Shown here in pieces: positions 44,918-55,879 of a DNA stretch of 64,000 nt. The position numbers and the translations under genes were made by a program. The first letter of the stretch is position 1, and each line of letters begins with the position of its first letter. The notes under the pieces are model-generated. The model was not told where the DNA came from and did no database searches. It saw only the letters and a program-made list of their open reading frames with translations. This stretch comes from Endomychus coccineus (lineage: Eukaryota > Arthropoda > Insecta > Coleoptera > Endomychidae), in the NCBI GenBank assembly GCA_958510875.1, contig OY294070.1:1364001-1428000 (forward strand), read 5' to 3'.

Positions 44918-45088
44918 CCTAGTCTAATAGCTTAAGTTCTTGTTTTATATACTTGGGTATCTCTTCTAATACTATATATATGTTTGTTATATGTATTCAT
45001 AGATGCAATATTCATGGTGTATTCCACATACATTATTGTAATGTTTTTTATTTTGGAATAAATTGAAATTGAAATTGAATTGAAATTA
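43338..45088 (+). mobile_element. 5'-truncated non-LTR retrotransposon inserted in a minus-strand LINE
   Basis: The copy starts within the RT linker and ends after the RT stop with a tail of TTGAAAT-type repeats (45,057-45,087). The flanks are two halves of one minus-strand LINE frame (FLLRNN at 45,090 and EVHDYNTRS at 43,337), so it is an insertion younger than its host element. No clear target duplication was found by eye. Confidence 0.8.
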
Positions 45089-45089
45089 T

Positions 45090-45390
45090 TTCTCAATAAG
45101 AATTTTTGAAAGTAGTTGGGTAGCAATCCTTTTTGAAGCTTAAATATAAAGATCATAGTCATAAATAATATACGTTCATCAACTGAAAACCAGTTTAGAC
45201 AATCTAACATCAGTGTAATTGCTGTGTAACGGCTACATCCCAATATTAACCTCATACCCCGATTTTGAAGCTTTTGCAATTGTGCTATTTTATTTTTACC
45301 AAGTAGAAAAAGTAAAGTTGAACAATAATCAAAATGAGGTTGAATTAAACTTTTTAAATCTGTTTGGTAGTTCAAACGTACATCCAACAC
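45090..45390 (-). pseudogene. LINE RT thumb, 5' half of the split minus-strand element
   Basis: Minus-strand reading gives SLIQPHFDYCSTLLFLLGKNKIAQLQKLQNRGMRLILGCSR, CLNWFSVDERI and FKLQKGLLPNYFQKFLLRN, the region just before EVHDYNTRS in this family. It continues at 43,337. Confidence 0.78.
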
Positions 45391-45553
45391 ACATTCACAA
45401 CAACGCCACCCTCAAATCTCACTTTTTTGCATTGTAAAATGTATAAAGTAGTCGTAACCTCAATGTATGTTATTTCGATCGAACCCACCCAACATTCCCC
45501 GGACCCTATTCCAACATCAAGTAACCGTCTTCGTACCTAACCTGTTACCTGCA

Positions 45554-46667
45554 TTAAGCGAACTCTTTCTTATCCACGTGTTGCTTATCGATGTGTTTCT
45601 TCATTTGATAAGGCGAAACACACTGATAATCGCACACCGGACACTTGTGAGGTTTATCTTTGGTGTGCGTGTACTGATGTTTTTTAAAATTGCTACGATC
45701 CGTCGTTTCGTACGGACAAAACTCGCACGTCAACAAGGACGGTTGAAAGTGCATCGCCCTGACGTGCTTTTGCAAAAACGTCGAATTGATCGCCTTGAAC
45801 GGACACGATTTACAATCGTACGTGATTTCGCGTTTAACGTGCGCGTTCTGTTTGTGTTTGTTGATGATTTCGGCGCTTCGCGTTTTGAAGCTACATTGCG
45901 TGCAGTCGAACATGGCGTGCGCCATGTACTTGTGACTTTCCAGCAGTTTGATGTTTTTGTGCGTGGTCGGACACAAGTTACACTTGAGCGTGGCCAGTTT
46001 CTTTTTCGTATCCTGGAAACACTTGTGCTTTTTCAATTTTATATTGTCCGTTGTCATGTACGAACAAACGTTACACGAAAACAACACCACGTCCCTGTTA
46101 GCTTTAACTGGTACGGGCGCATCTTGACCGTTTAAAACGTAACTATTAAACTCACAATCGTTATCCGAATCACTGATGACTTCCACTTCGTGCTCTGCTT
46201 TCTGGGCAGGCGGTTTGTTTGGTTCAACCGGAACTTCTTCATCGTCACAGCTCGCATTCATGCTTATGATGATCCCGTTGCTTTGAATCACGTCCAGCAG
46301 GTCCACTTTTTTAGTTTTCGATCGGTTATATTGTAACTTGTCTATGGGGGTGCAATGATTTCTCACTTTATTTTCCGTTTCGATACAGCAGTTTTTGAAA
46401 TTGTAAAAACTTTCCACTTTCTGGTAGCAGCCCTTGCATATTTTCGGTTTGCACGTCAGTTCCAGATCCTTAAATGCATAAAATAGAAAACAAAACATTA
46501 ACAAAAACATCGAGATGTGTTACCATTTCTGGAATGCAAAGCTGAAGCATATCCCGTATCATTGTGTTTACTGTGGCTATCGTGTCGTCTACATCGTAAA
46601 ATTGATTGTGTTTCGTGAATACTAAACAAACTCTGCATACTTTCGGTAATTCCAGTTCAGAAGACAT
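45554..46667 (-). CDS. ZAD-domain C2H2 zinc-finger protein
   Basis: Two exons: 46,524-46,667 (start MSSELELPKVC) and 45,554-46,468, joined across a 55-base intron (GTAAC...AAG) in phase 0, giving 352 residues. The zinc-finger-associated domain spans the junction: CRVC at residues 11-14 pairs with CKGC in CKPKICKGCYQKV just after the splice. An acidic linker (ISDSDNDCEF) leads to six C2H2 fingers between about residues 190 and 345: FSCNVCSYMT, LKCNLCPTTH, FDCTQCSFKT, YDCKSCPFKA, LTCEFCPYET, HKCPVCDYQC. Only the later linkers approach TGEKP form (TKDKPHKC). ZAD proteins are an insect-expanded class of nuclear DNA-binding regulators that dimerise through the ZAD; target unknown. Codon use is balanced unlike the flanking LINE DNA. 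High confidence in the gene; no one-to-one name is possible. Confidence 0.93.
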
Positions 46668-46912
46668 GTTTACAGTCATAAAAATAACAACAATAAGTGG
46701 GAAAGAAAATTTGAATGTCAAACAAATGTTTCAGGTTAAGATATCGATCGGCCATCTATGAGCACAAGTTGTAATTTCAAAGCAGAACAGCTGAAAAGCA
46801 GTTAAACATGGGGAATATTCAAATTTAAGAATATAAAGATTCTTGACCCAGTATGAATTTATATAAAAATTCTCGGGAAATAGATCACAATAACGCTCTG
46901 TTTTAAATTTTC

Positions 46913-46954
46913 GTCTTTACGTACGTTTCGGTCTTACGACCTTCATCAGAAGAC
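46913..46954 (-). ncRNA. hammerhead ribozyme motif, PLE 2 3' end
   Basis: GTCTT, CTGATGA, extra A, GGTC-GTAA-GACC, GAA, ACG/CGT, A, AAGAC on the minus strand; all core bases are kept. Confidence 0.75.
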
Positions 46955-47329
46955 TTATTATGAAAAAAGGGGTTAATTAAAACTAATTAGCACAAGCGTC
47001 CATATCGCACAATTTTCAATCAAAAAGCTCACGCCGTCGAAACGAACAGAACCACGAATAATCGAAAATTGTATCGTTAATATTAAAGAATAGATTTTTT
47101 TGTAACAAGAATCCACTGTTCAGTAAAATTCTCATAATATACAAACGCATATTGCTATGGTCTCAAAGCAACTGAAGTTCGAAGCTATTTGTTGATATTT
47201 ACTCGAACCAGATGTAGATTTATGACGTACTTGAAAAGGTTTTAGACCTGCATTGGAATTTACTTTAAGCGTTCTTCCTAAAATATACTTTTAACATTAT
47301 AAAGACGCATGTAGGAATTTGCAAGAGTT

Positions 47330-48905
47330 TTAATTAATCAAGTTAGTATAAATCTGACTCAATCCCTGAATATCATTCCTATGATTTACAGAATTGGATT
47401 CCCTTTTTATGTGAATCATCTCCAGGATAGATCTTTTATAATAATTGATTTCTTTAGTTAAAATATTAACATTTTTGTAATCAAATTGATGGTTATAATC
47501 AAAACAGTGCTTAGCAAGGGCGGTGGAATTTTCTAAGTTATTATTTCTTGTGCTATACTTATGGCCGTACATTCTTTTTTGTAAATATTGTTTAGAGATT
47601 CCCGTATAAGTTCCATCACAATCTAAACAATTCAATTTATATACTGTGTGGGTTTGTTTATCTTTAGGTATTACAGGTTTAAGATTTGAGAAATATTTCC
47701 CAACACAGTTAGTAGGTTTATGCGCAACATTTATATCGTACTTTTTCAAACATTTCTTAATTTTTTCTGAGGTCTCCGGAATGTATAGTAAAGTTATATA
47801 ATTGTCTGTATTACCTGTTATGTTATTTTTATATGAAGAACCATTATAGATTTTGTTTATTCTCTCTTTAATGATAGATTGAAGAACGTTTTTGGGTAGC
47901 CATTCATTTCTAGTGTATTACGAACAATTTTTAAATTTTTGGGACAGTCTTCTGCGTGGGACAATTTCACCACGCCGTCTGTAAGGCTGTTAATGACACT
48001 TTTTTTATAACAAGCTGGTGCAACGGAATTGAAATGAAGATAACGTTGAGACCAAACTTCTTTAGTAAACCAAGAAGTTTTTATTTTTCCATCTGCATCA
48101 TGTCTAATGTTCATATCTAGGAAATTTATGTTTTTGTTCACTTCTATTTCACAAGTGAATTGAAGTTTACAGTGGAAATTGTTAAATTTATTAATCACAT
48201 ATTGAACTTTATCGTTGGGAACACACAAAAGGCAATCATCTACATATCGTTTAAAGAATACAGGCTGAAAATCTAATGAATTTATAACGGATTCCTCTAG
48301 GCATTCCATAACGAGGTTAGCAATGGTAGCTGAAATAGGAGATCCCATTGCTGTGCCGAAAATTTGTCCTAAATATTGCTCAACGTACTGAAAATAAGTG
48401 CATTCTAAACAAAACTTTACCGCATTTATAAAATCCGATTGATCAAGAGGTGTGTGGTTTTTAATCTCTGCCCAACGTTTTTTGATGCAATTCAATGCCA
48501 AAACGACAGGTATATTTGTAAATAAAGAAACAACGTCCAAGGAAATTAGTTGATGGTTTACTGGTACGGACTAATTTTTTATAAATTCATTAAAATGCCA
48601 TGAGTCTTTCACATAAAATTCATTTTTTCCTATTATATTATTGATAGATTTTGATAGAAATTTTGATAAATTGTAAGTAGGAGCTCCAATATTACTTACA
48701 ATGGGTCTTAGGGGTATATCATTTTTATGTAGTTTTGGAAGCCCATAGATATAAGGTGCTAGCCCATTATGGCAAATTAATTTATTTTTTAATTCAATAG
48801 GGATTATCTTATCTTTATGCCATTTATTTATCAATTTATTCATGTTACTTTGTACTGATAAAGTAGGGTCAGATTTTAATTTCTTATAAGTTGTTTCATC
48901 ATTTA
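47330..48905 (-). pseudogene. Penelope-like reverse transcriptase and GIY-YIG endonuclease, two breaks
   Basis: Read from 48,905 downward: NDETTYKKLKSDPTLSV, then YGLPKLHKNDIPLRPIVSNIGAPTYNLSKFLS (fingers), a TAG stop near 48,565, then DVVSLFTNIPV (motif A), GTAMGSPISATIANLVME (motif B), FFKRYVDDCLLCV (motif C, YVDD), KNINFLDMNIRHD and the thumb. A frameshift near 47,870 follows; the GIY-YIG part with YKLNCLDCDGTYTGISKQYL runs to the stop at 47,330. About 200-300 N-terminal residues are missing. One stop and one frameshift separate it from an open frame, so it is a recent but inactive copy. Confidence 0.9.
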
Positions 48906-49555
48906 AAAGGATTCTCTAAACAATATTTACAAAAAAGAATGTACGGCCATAAGTATAGCACAAGAAATAATAACTTAGAAAATTCCACCGCCCTTGCTAA
49001 ACACTGCTTTGATTATAACCATCAATTTGATTACAAAAATGTTAATATTTTAACTAAAGAAACCAATTATTATAAAAGATCTATCCTGGAGATGATTCAC
49101 ATAAAAAGGGAATCCAATTCTGTGAACCATAGGAATAATATTCAGATATTGAGTCAGATTTATACTAACTTGATTAATTAAGACGCTTGCAAACTCCTAC
49201 ATGCGTCTTTATAATGTTAAAAGTATATTTTAGGAAGAACGCTTAAAGTAAATTCCAATGCAGGTCTAAAACCTTTTCAAGTACGTCATAAATCTGCATC
49301 TGGTTCGAGTAAATATCAACAAATAGCTTCGAACTTCAGTTACTTTGAGACCATAGCAATATGCGTTTGTATATTATGAGAATTTTACTGAACAGTGGAT
49401 TCTTGTTACAAAAAAATTATACTTTAATATTAACGATAGAATTTTCAATTATTCGTGGTTCTGTTCGTTTCGACGGCGTGAGCTTTTTGATTGAAAATTG
49501 TGCGATATGGACGCTTGTGCTAATTAGTTTTAATTATCTCCTTTTTACATAATAA

Positions 49556-49597
49556 GTCTTCTGATGAAGGTCGTGAGACCGAAACGTACGTAAAGAC
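49556..49597 (+). ncRNA. hammerhead ribozyme motif, inverted 5' end of PLE 2
   Basis: Plus strand: GTCTT, CTGATGA, extra A, GGTC-GTGA-GACC, GAA, ACG/CGT, A, AAGAC; perfect five-pair stem I. Confidence 0.78.
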
Positions 49598-49734
49598 GAA
49601 AATTTAAAACAGAGTGTTATTGTGACCTATTTCCCGACAATTTTTATATTCAAATTTAAGCAATAATTATTCGATTCAATATATTATTTTTCTATAATTT
49701 ACAGGATGTCCAGAAATAACGCTAGTATAAATCA

Positions 49735-50045
49735 TATTCCCCGGATAATTTAAAAGAAGCATATAAACAAGAGTCTAAAATTGCCTCTTTACCTGAAGAT
49801 CCAATTTTATTAATATCTTCGTACCCACTCATGATAAAATTATGAAATTTGAAATCAGAAACAGCAATTTATTAAATTCCGATTTATCTCCAGCTGAGGC
49901 TAACCCATTATTTACATTATTATCCCCAAATAATAATTTTTAAACAGGCACATTTTGATTACTCTGATGATGGCTATTTGGTAGCCGAAACGTCCTCAGT
50001 ACTTTAATAGTATATTTAGTGGATAAGGGTGATTATTTCTTAACA
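49735..50045 (+). mobile_element. Penelope-like family 2 terminal fragment
   Basis: Blocks GGATAATTTAAAAGAAGCAT, ATTTATCTCCAGCTGAGG, TATTATCCCCAAATAAT, the hammerhead-like motif and a TAGTGGATAAGGGTGATTAT end match the family-2 pieces at 20,800, 23,500, 24,700, 30,330 and 62,430. No coding part of note. Confidence 0.65.
49960..50001 (+). ncRNA. hammerhead-like motif, PLE family 2
   Basis: TACT (stem I), CTGATGA, one extra T, stem II GGCTA-TTTGG-TAGCC, GAAA, CGTCCTC, then AGTA which can pair with TACT. Core strands are intact. How stem III and the cleavage site are arranged is unclear, because only A-U or AC/GU pairs are available before the AGTA strand. Confidence 0.5.
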
Positions 50046-51150
50046 ATAGTATGACATGGATGTCTAGTACTAGTGGAGGGGCAAGATAAAATACCCCAAC
50101 TTTTTTGTATGTGAGTTTCACAATTTTGCTCGAAAACTATTGAAATTTGGACTTATTTTGACAAAAAGGTCGCCATGTTTTGTTTCGATTGGACGCACCA
50201 GTATCGGATAAAATCGATTAAAAAAATTATCTGACTTTAAATTAAGGTTGACGCCAAAACACTAGTTCAATTTTTTTTCCTAAGTCGCGATAATTTTTTG
50301 ATGAGAAATTGAGGACATTGTTAAAGCAATTGTTGTGCAGTATTGACCGCCTTGAATTTTCATAATAGGCGTGATGCCTAATAAGGAGGGGATATTTTTG
50401 TTTTTCGTCTTATCTTTAAATGAATACAAATTTTTAATAATTTGATTCCGTAATATGACTCCCTGACTGAATTTACACATATGACATAATTCAGTATTTT
50501 GTATTAAAGTAATGAAAATCAAACTTCTAATAGCTACTTTATTTTTTTTTTATTTCTGCAGGTAATGCATGATTTTATTTAATTTTAGATAAAAATATAA
50601 TCACTACATTGAATATTACCACGTTAATGTTGAATTACATGTTCATTTATAAAAAATGAATTCTAATATTAGAAATAACAAGATCAACGGTTAAAAAAAG
50701 CAGATTGATATTTAACAAAGTAACTGTATTTTTACTTAATCGATAAAATAATAATAAGAGAAACAATTTACCCTAAGTTTCATTTTGATAACCGGTGTAT
50801 TTAAGAAAATTACATATTTTGTTGAGTATACAAAACACTTGACTTTAACATACTAATAACTCATAGAATATATTATTGTGTTAGAAAAAACATAAATATC
50901 ATTCAAATATTAGTATTTTTTTTATACTACACGACAGGGAATCCTTTGATGTTCGAAGAACATCGTGCGGCCAGCAGTGGAATGTAGAGTCGAGAAGGTA
51001 TTCGAATTTTTCTAGAAGGGTTGGGATTACCAAATACCTCATTAAATAGAAATAACTAGTAACATAATTATAATATTCATCAGTTGAATCAACATCTTCG
51101 TATTTTTTATTAGTTGTTGATGTTCATATAAGAATTATGTTCAATTACTA
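50046..51150. other. no recognised gene
   Basis: AT-rich DNA with an 80-residue minus-strand frame (50,280-50,522) lacking any family signature. Confidence 0.35.
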
Positions 51151-51156
51151 AAATAT

Positions 51157-51340
51157 GGGCCGATCCCGGAGGTACTGCAATACCGGGCCAACCCGTGACG
51201 GAGATGGAGCAAGCCCCGAGTCTCCGTCAATTTCCAAAAATCAGATTAATATACTGGCCCCGCATGCGGGGCGTATCAGATATTAAGCTGATAAGAACAG
51301 ATACTACACTTTGATCTTAGCCATAGGGCCGAGAAGCGAT
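51157..51340 (-). ncRNA. U2: U2 spliceosomal snRNA
   Basis: The minus strand starts ATCGCTTCTCGGCC at 51,340 and contains GGCTAAGATCAAAGTGTAGT with the branch-point-pairing GTAGTA. These are followed by the TTCTTATCAGCTTAATATCT segment, a strong CCCCGC/GCGGGG hairpin (stem IIb position), GATTTTTGGAA as Sm-site region, and the 3' stem-loops CGGAGAC...CTCCGT-type and GGGTTGGCCCGGTATTGCAG ending near GGGATCGGCCC (51,157). Length about 184 fits U2. It pairs with the intron branch site in the spliceosome. The upstream promoter element (to the right) is not recognised with confidence. Confidence 0.93.
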
Positions 51341-51344
51341 ACTG

Positions 51345-52075
51345 AATCAACGTTCGCGGGACCGCTACATCAATTCCATCACGCTATGTAAAAACATCAA
51401 AATATTAAGCGCCATCTATGTTTCACTAGCCGTAACACGTTTGAAACGTTGGAACTAATAATATCTCGTTCAGTACGATATACGGCGAAATACGATAGAC
51501 AATACACTAGAGTCAAATCATTCTATTTTGCTCTAATGTACCAATAATAATTCATTATGAAGTAGTTCTCATAATCATAATATGTTATTGTACCATTCGC
51601 CGGAATAGACGCACCAATTGATAAGATTACAGGTTTCTGTATGAACAATATTCTTGAGAAAACTGTCGTATATGTTACAAGTGAAATAGTTTGTATTTAA
51701 AACGTTAGATGGCTGTACAATCACAAACGTTTCAACTTTTTGCTTTTACTTCTGTCTTCACAAATGCCATTTATCGCATGTTTCCCTGATGCTAAGTGTT
51801 TATGTAAATATCATCTGAACTAAACAGAAACAAAGATTCATTCCTACCGGCGTTGTATTTTCGTTTCGGTATTAAATTTTCATTGAATGTTACACTTGAT
51901 GTATATTATTGTCAGAAAATGGACATAAAAGCACAAACAGTGCCATCCTCAGAATGAGTTGACGTGAAATTTTTGTTTTTTTTTTACATTTTACAATGCA
52001 ACAAAGTTAATTTTCATTCAGCAGTGTTTATTTTGTTATCCATTACTTGTACTATTTACTTCTATTATTGAAATA
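51345..52075. other. U2 upstream flank, no recognised gene
   Basis: Would include the snRNA promoter (for the minus-strand U2, at about 51,380-51,410), but I cannot match a proximal sequence element. It includes a GCGCCATCTATGTTTCAC phrase resembling pieces of the repeat at 26,170. Confidence 0.35.
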
Positions 52076-52339
52076 GATTTGTTAATGTTAGTGGATTTCA
52101 TTAAAAATACTAAGATTTTTCCTGATTTCTATGGTGTATTTACCTCTACGGACATTTTGAATGTCCAAGCACAGCTGACTTTGGTAGGCAGCTTTGTCCT
52201 GAGTCTAACTCCTCAGTTAGTGAGCAAATGTATCTGTGTTTCTTCAGAAGGAGAACTTCAATGCTTAGTAGTGAGTTATTGACTTCTGCTCTGAAGATTT
52301 CCTGTATAGAATGTGTTCCTATACCTATACCTACCAGTT

Positions 52340-52475
52340 AATATAGGTGTTCCTCAATGATAAGTCATGGAACCAATTTTTTGTTTAATTTTTAATAACG
52401 ATCTCCCACAAAGCAGTCCGGGTACAACCATTATTTTGTTTGCAGATGAAGCGACTGGAGCAAGGAGTGATACGG
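52340..52475 (+). pseudogene. non-LTR reverse transcriptase fragment
   Basis: Residues VPQ-stop-VMEPIFCLIFNNDLPQSSPGTTIILFADEAT match RT motifs B and C (VPQGSxLxPILF...FADDAT) with a stop and a changed catalytic residue. It is cut off by PLE-derived DNA at about 52,476. Confidence 0.65.
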
Positions 52476-52516
52476 GTTTTTTCATTAACCTCAGAAAGAA
52501 AGAGCGGCCAAAATCA

Positions 52517-52667
52517 TCATCAAAAGCGTCCTTATCGCACCAATTTCATTTAAAATGCCAACGTCGCCGAAACGAACAGAAACACGTTACAATTTCGATT
52601 TCGTGTTTCTGTTCGTTTCGGCCACGTTGGCATTTTAAATGAAATTGGTGCGATAAGGACGCTTTGT
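52517..52667. repeat. near-perfect long hairpin of PLE family 1 terminal DNA
   Basis: Left arm AAAGCGTCCTTATCGCACCA...GAACAGAAACACG and right arm CGTGTTTCTGTTCG...GGTGCGATAAGGACGCTTT are inverse over about 65 bases with only a few mismatches; the loop is about 15 bases. It is a collapsed inverted junction of two PLE ends. Confidence 0.85.
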
Positions 52668-52711
52668 GTTAATACAATTAGTTTTAAGTAATCAGGTTAT
52701 TGAAATAATAA

Positions 52712-52741
52712 GTCTTCTGATGATGGTCGTGAGACCGAAAT
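52712..52741 (+). ncRNA. 3'-truncated hammerhead motif, PLE family 1
   Basis: GTCTT, CTGATGA, T, GGTC-GTGA-GACC and GAAA are intact, but stem III and the second stem I strand are replaced by unrelated TGTACTGG sequence, so it cannot self-cleave. Confidence 0.6.
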
Positions 52742-52764
52742 GTACTGGTTACATAAATGGACAC

Positions 52765-53800
52765 TATATACCGCTAGTGTTTAGTTTACTGAAAAACAAA
52801 TCGGAAGAAACTTATAGACTGTGTTTGGAAAAGTTAATTTGTTCTCTTAACAACTTAAGTTCTATTCCTGAGAAAGTAGTGGTTGATTTTGAAATGCAGT
52901 TCGTAAAGTGTGGGATAACATTACAATTATTGGTTGCCGCTTCCATCTTACTCAGTCTTGGTGGCGTAAAATACAAAAGTTAGGGTTAAGTGGTGAATAC
53001 AAAAACAAAAATTGGTAAACTGGAAAGTGAATAAAACTAATTTAGCATTGTTTGGGATTACAATATTTTGGATTTTATCAATTAAATCATCAAATGTTGA
53101 CAATTTCAATAGCAATATCATCGCTATATTAGTCCCAGCTTGAATAGTTATTTGGACACCTCAAAAAGCACTTTATCAATATATTCACATAAATACCTGG
53201 ACTACAACATAATTATACGTTTACATCTAGTAATGAATTCCCGCTGAATTTAAATGATTCATAATTATGAATTATTCACGACGTGACGCCCAAATTTTCT
53301 TCGAAACACTGGATGTATAGTTATATCTCTCTTCTGGGGGGTTTATTAGCTTTAACCTTCAACAGTGACCAATTATATGTAAATAGAAGAAGAAAACAGG
53401 TTTAAAGATACGAGTCTGTTGTTTTTATTCGAATTAACATCATATAGTTATTGTTGTTTGCGGTAAAGTTGATTTCGTAATAATTTTCCGTTTCAATCGT
53501 TTCCACTTTGTAGGTACGTTGCGTTTTCAAATGAACATTAACACAGCAGGTACATTATTTGAAACACTAGCACCCTTATTCCGGTAAATTGCTTGAGGTA
53601 TAGTTGTTATACTCAATTATACTTTAAGTGAACCGTTCTGAAGACAATGAAACAAAGGTTTTTGACCTACTTAAACTACCTAGCTAGCACCTTGAACACG
53701 TGACCATCTCAGGCCTACTTTACGGGAGCTCGAATCGTTTTTAGTGGAAAATTTCATCCTGTGTCCAAGTAATACCCTCTTGGTACACAAGGCTTAATCG
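52765..53800. other. no recognised gene
   Basis: A 105-residue plus-strand frame overlaps the PLE end and continues to 52,983 without domain signature. The rest is AT-rich with no coding signal. Confidence 0.35.
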
Positions 53801-53959
53801 CAGACAACAAACGTAAGTGCTACGTCATCAATACAAGCTTTTGACAGTACCGTAGGTGATAAATATTAGAATTTAACAAAGTTTTATCAGTTTCTTGTGG
53901 AAAATTATATGTTTTACCTGTTCCTAGGTGTCCTTGTGTGATTGGAAAGGATTTTACCA

Positions 53960-54010
53960 GTAAATAAGCGTGTATAAAGGTGTTTTGACTGAATAAAGTG
54001 CGTTGCAAAA
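53960..54010. repeat. dispersed repeat, inverted copy at 56,045-56,105
   Basis: GTAAATAAGCGTGTATAAAG, then TTTTGACTGAATAAAGTGCG and TTGCAAAATG, is the inverse of CGTTTTGCAACGCACTTTAT, TCAGTCATGAAACACTC and TATACATGCTTATTTAC at 56,047-56,101. Class unknown. Confidence 0.6.
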
Positions 54011-54239
54011 TGGCTTCCTAAGTTAATGTTCATGTTGATGTTCTATCAGAGCACTGTAGACGGCTTGCAAAGAAAGGTATGAATATTCTGCAAATACTGT
54101 GATTTTATCCTCACTTATACATATAATCAGTTTGTAAGAACTTCAAACGGTGCTCTGTCGAGATAAATGCCAAAGGTTGGCCCAGGTCTGCCCACGCTTT
54201 AGCGAGTACGACGACAGTTTCAGTCCGTTCTCGTCTGAT

Positions 54240-55000
54240 TTCCTCAGAATATCATACTAGTGTCACTCTATTGGGGTTCTTTACTAGTGCCGTTAGTTCT
54301 TTTACACAGTCGAGTACCCATTGTGAGGTGATTGTGTATGACTCCAGTTGAAATTCTGTCGCTAGATTCAAAGAAAGTATTTCTTCTTGGTCCGTTGTCT
54401 CGACTATTCCAGCACCTGTAGTTTTTGTCGGTATTGGTGCGTTCGGTAAATGATACGGAATCTCCTGGTATCATCTGAGGATTGCCCTCAGCGTCCTCCC
54501 GCCCATACAAGGTTTGAATCATGAAGGGTGCGGACGTGCTGTGAACCTTGATCCTGTCGGATTTCATCCCCAATGGCCCAGGTGATCTAAGCAATCCAAA
54601 AATGCTTCAACCTTTTTGGTCGGCCTTTTTTTGTCCAATAAGATCAAGGCGATACGCTCCTCTTATGGCTTCTGCCTGAACGGCGAGGTGCAGTGGCTCC
54701 AACCCAAACAGCCTTTTCATCGCAACCGTTGGGGTGGTCGACATTGCACCTGTTATTCCTAAGCAACTCAGTTCAGGGAATGCTGGTATACTTTCGTTTT
54801 TGTTTTTGGCCACCACACGATTGCGGCGTATGTTACAATGGTGGTGTACACCCAGTGCACCATCAATGGTGTGAGTCCCCAAGTTTTTCCGACTGTACGA
54901 CGGCAGGTTCACAGGGCCCTTATTACTTTATTAATGATTTTCTCCAGATGCTTCTCAAAGGTCAGCCTTTGATCTAGGCTTACCTCAAGGTACTTGACAT
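54240..55000 (-). pseudogene. R1/I-type non-LTR retrotransposon fragment, RT C-terminus and following region
   Basis: Minus strand 54,607-54,912 reads TIDGALGVHHHCNIRRNRVV and SCLGITGAMSTTPTVAMKRLFGLEPLHLAVQAEAIRGAYRL, the characteristic stretch after the RT of R1/I/LOA-type elements, which often precedes RNase H. The following 54,268-54,594 is frameshifted and may be the RNase H region. Upstream (54,915-55,000) has a LEVSLDQRLTFEKHL-like RT thumb. Base composition is more GC-rich than its surroundings. Confidence 0.75.
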
Positions 55001-55879
55001 TGAAACCGCTCACAAAAAAGAAGCAGTAGCAGGTGAGGACCTAGGGGATTTTAGCCTAAATTGTCGTGCGCAATGTATCAACGTTTTCGGAATGTGTTTA
55101 CAGTTGGTTCTGTATCTACCCAAAGGATGCGGTTTAATGGCTATATTTAGCGTATCGTGCGTCAAAACAGATTTATGATAGAAGCGAGTTAAACGAGTAT
55201 TATGATTGGCATGTAGTTTATTTTCGATCATCGTCATTATGGGTTTTCCTGCAAGTTCTTTGCCACTAGTATATTTAAACATTCTTAATACTCAAATCAC
55301 GGTTCACGTCGCTCTTCGCTGTTCCCACAAAGCTTCACTGACCTGCTTCATATGTATTATCGTGGCGGACAACCTGTGGGCCTGTGACGCTAGAGACGAG
55401 ACGACACGATCGTTAAAATCAAATAAGTGAAATACAGGAAAATCGTTTAATCGCTACGTTTAGTTGAATTGTGATAAGTCCGAGGTTCGGGTGATCTATG
55501 CGTGGACATGCAGGTTCAAAACGATTGTATCGATTTTATAATCCATTTGAATTGTATTGTTAAGTTCGCTTTGTAGTGCCAGCGAACGATATCGACGTAA
55601 AATTGGTGAGTGTTCCGTTTACGTGATTCTAAATCGTTAAATGTCGCAAATTCTATTATACCAAACGGTCCAATTTGTAAAACATTAATTTTAGGAGCTA
55701 AAACATCAGAAATGAAGCTCAGAAAATAACTTTAATAACCGAGATAATAGCTCTAAAAGTTGGAAATAAATAATCGTTTATTTCTCGTAACTTTCAAACC
55801 GTTCAATCGATTTTGTTCAAATATTAAACAAGGTTTACTAAAGAGTCTATGATTAAATGAAATAACAGTTACTTTCCTT

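Larger units (their letters stand above)
46830..49645 (-). mobile_element. Penelope-like element 2 (family 1) with inverted termini and 15-base target duplication
   Basis: ATATTCAAATTTAAG flanks the element at 46,815-46,829 and 49,646-49,660. The minus-strand coding part (47,330-48,905) is followed by an inverted second copy of the 3' end on the plus strand (48,912-49,645, including 90 codons of endonuclease at about 48,912-49,181). The two ends form inverted repeats of about 730 bases, each with a hammerhead motif and the phrase CTCGGGAAATAG or a variant. PLEs are known for terminal repeats in direct or inverted order. Confidence 0.92.

Noticed and set aside
45467..46135. 222-residue plus-strand frame
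   Set aside because: Antisense shadow of the zinc-finger gene; the cysteine/histidine pattern is only on the minus strand.
55010..55282. 90-residue minus-strand frame near the R1-like fragment
   Set aside because: Residues do not match RT, RNase H or any family I know; a plus-strand frame overlaps it.
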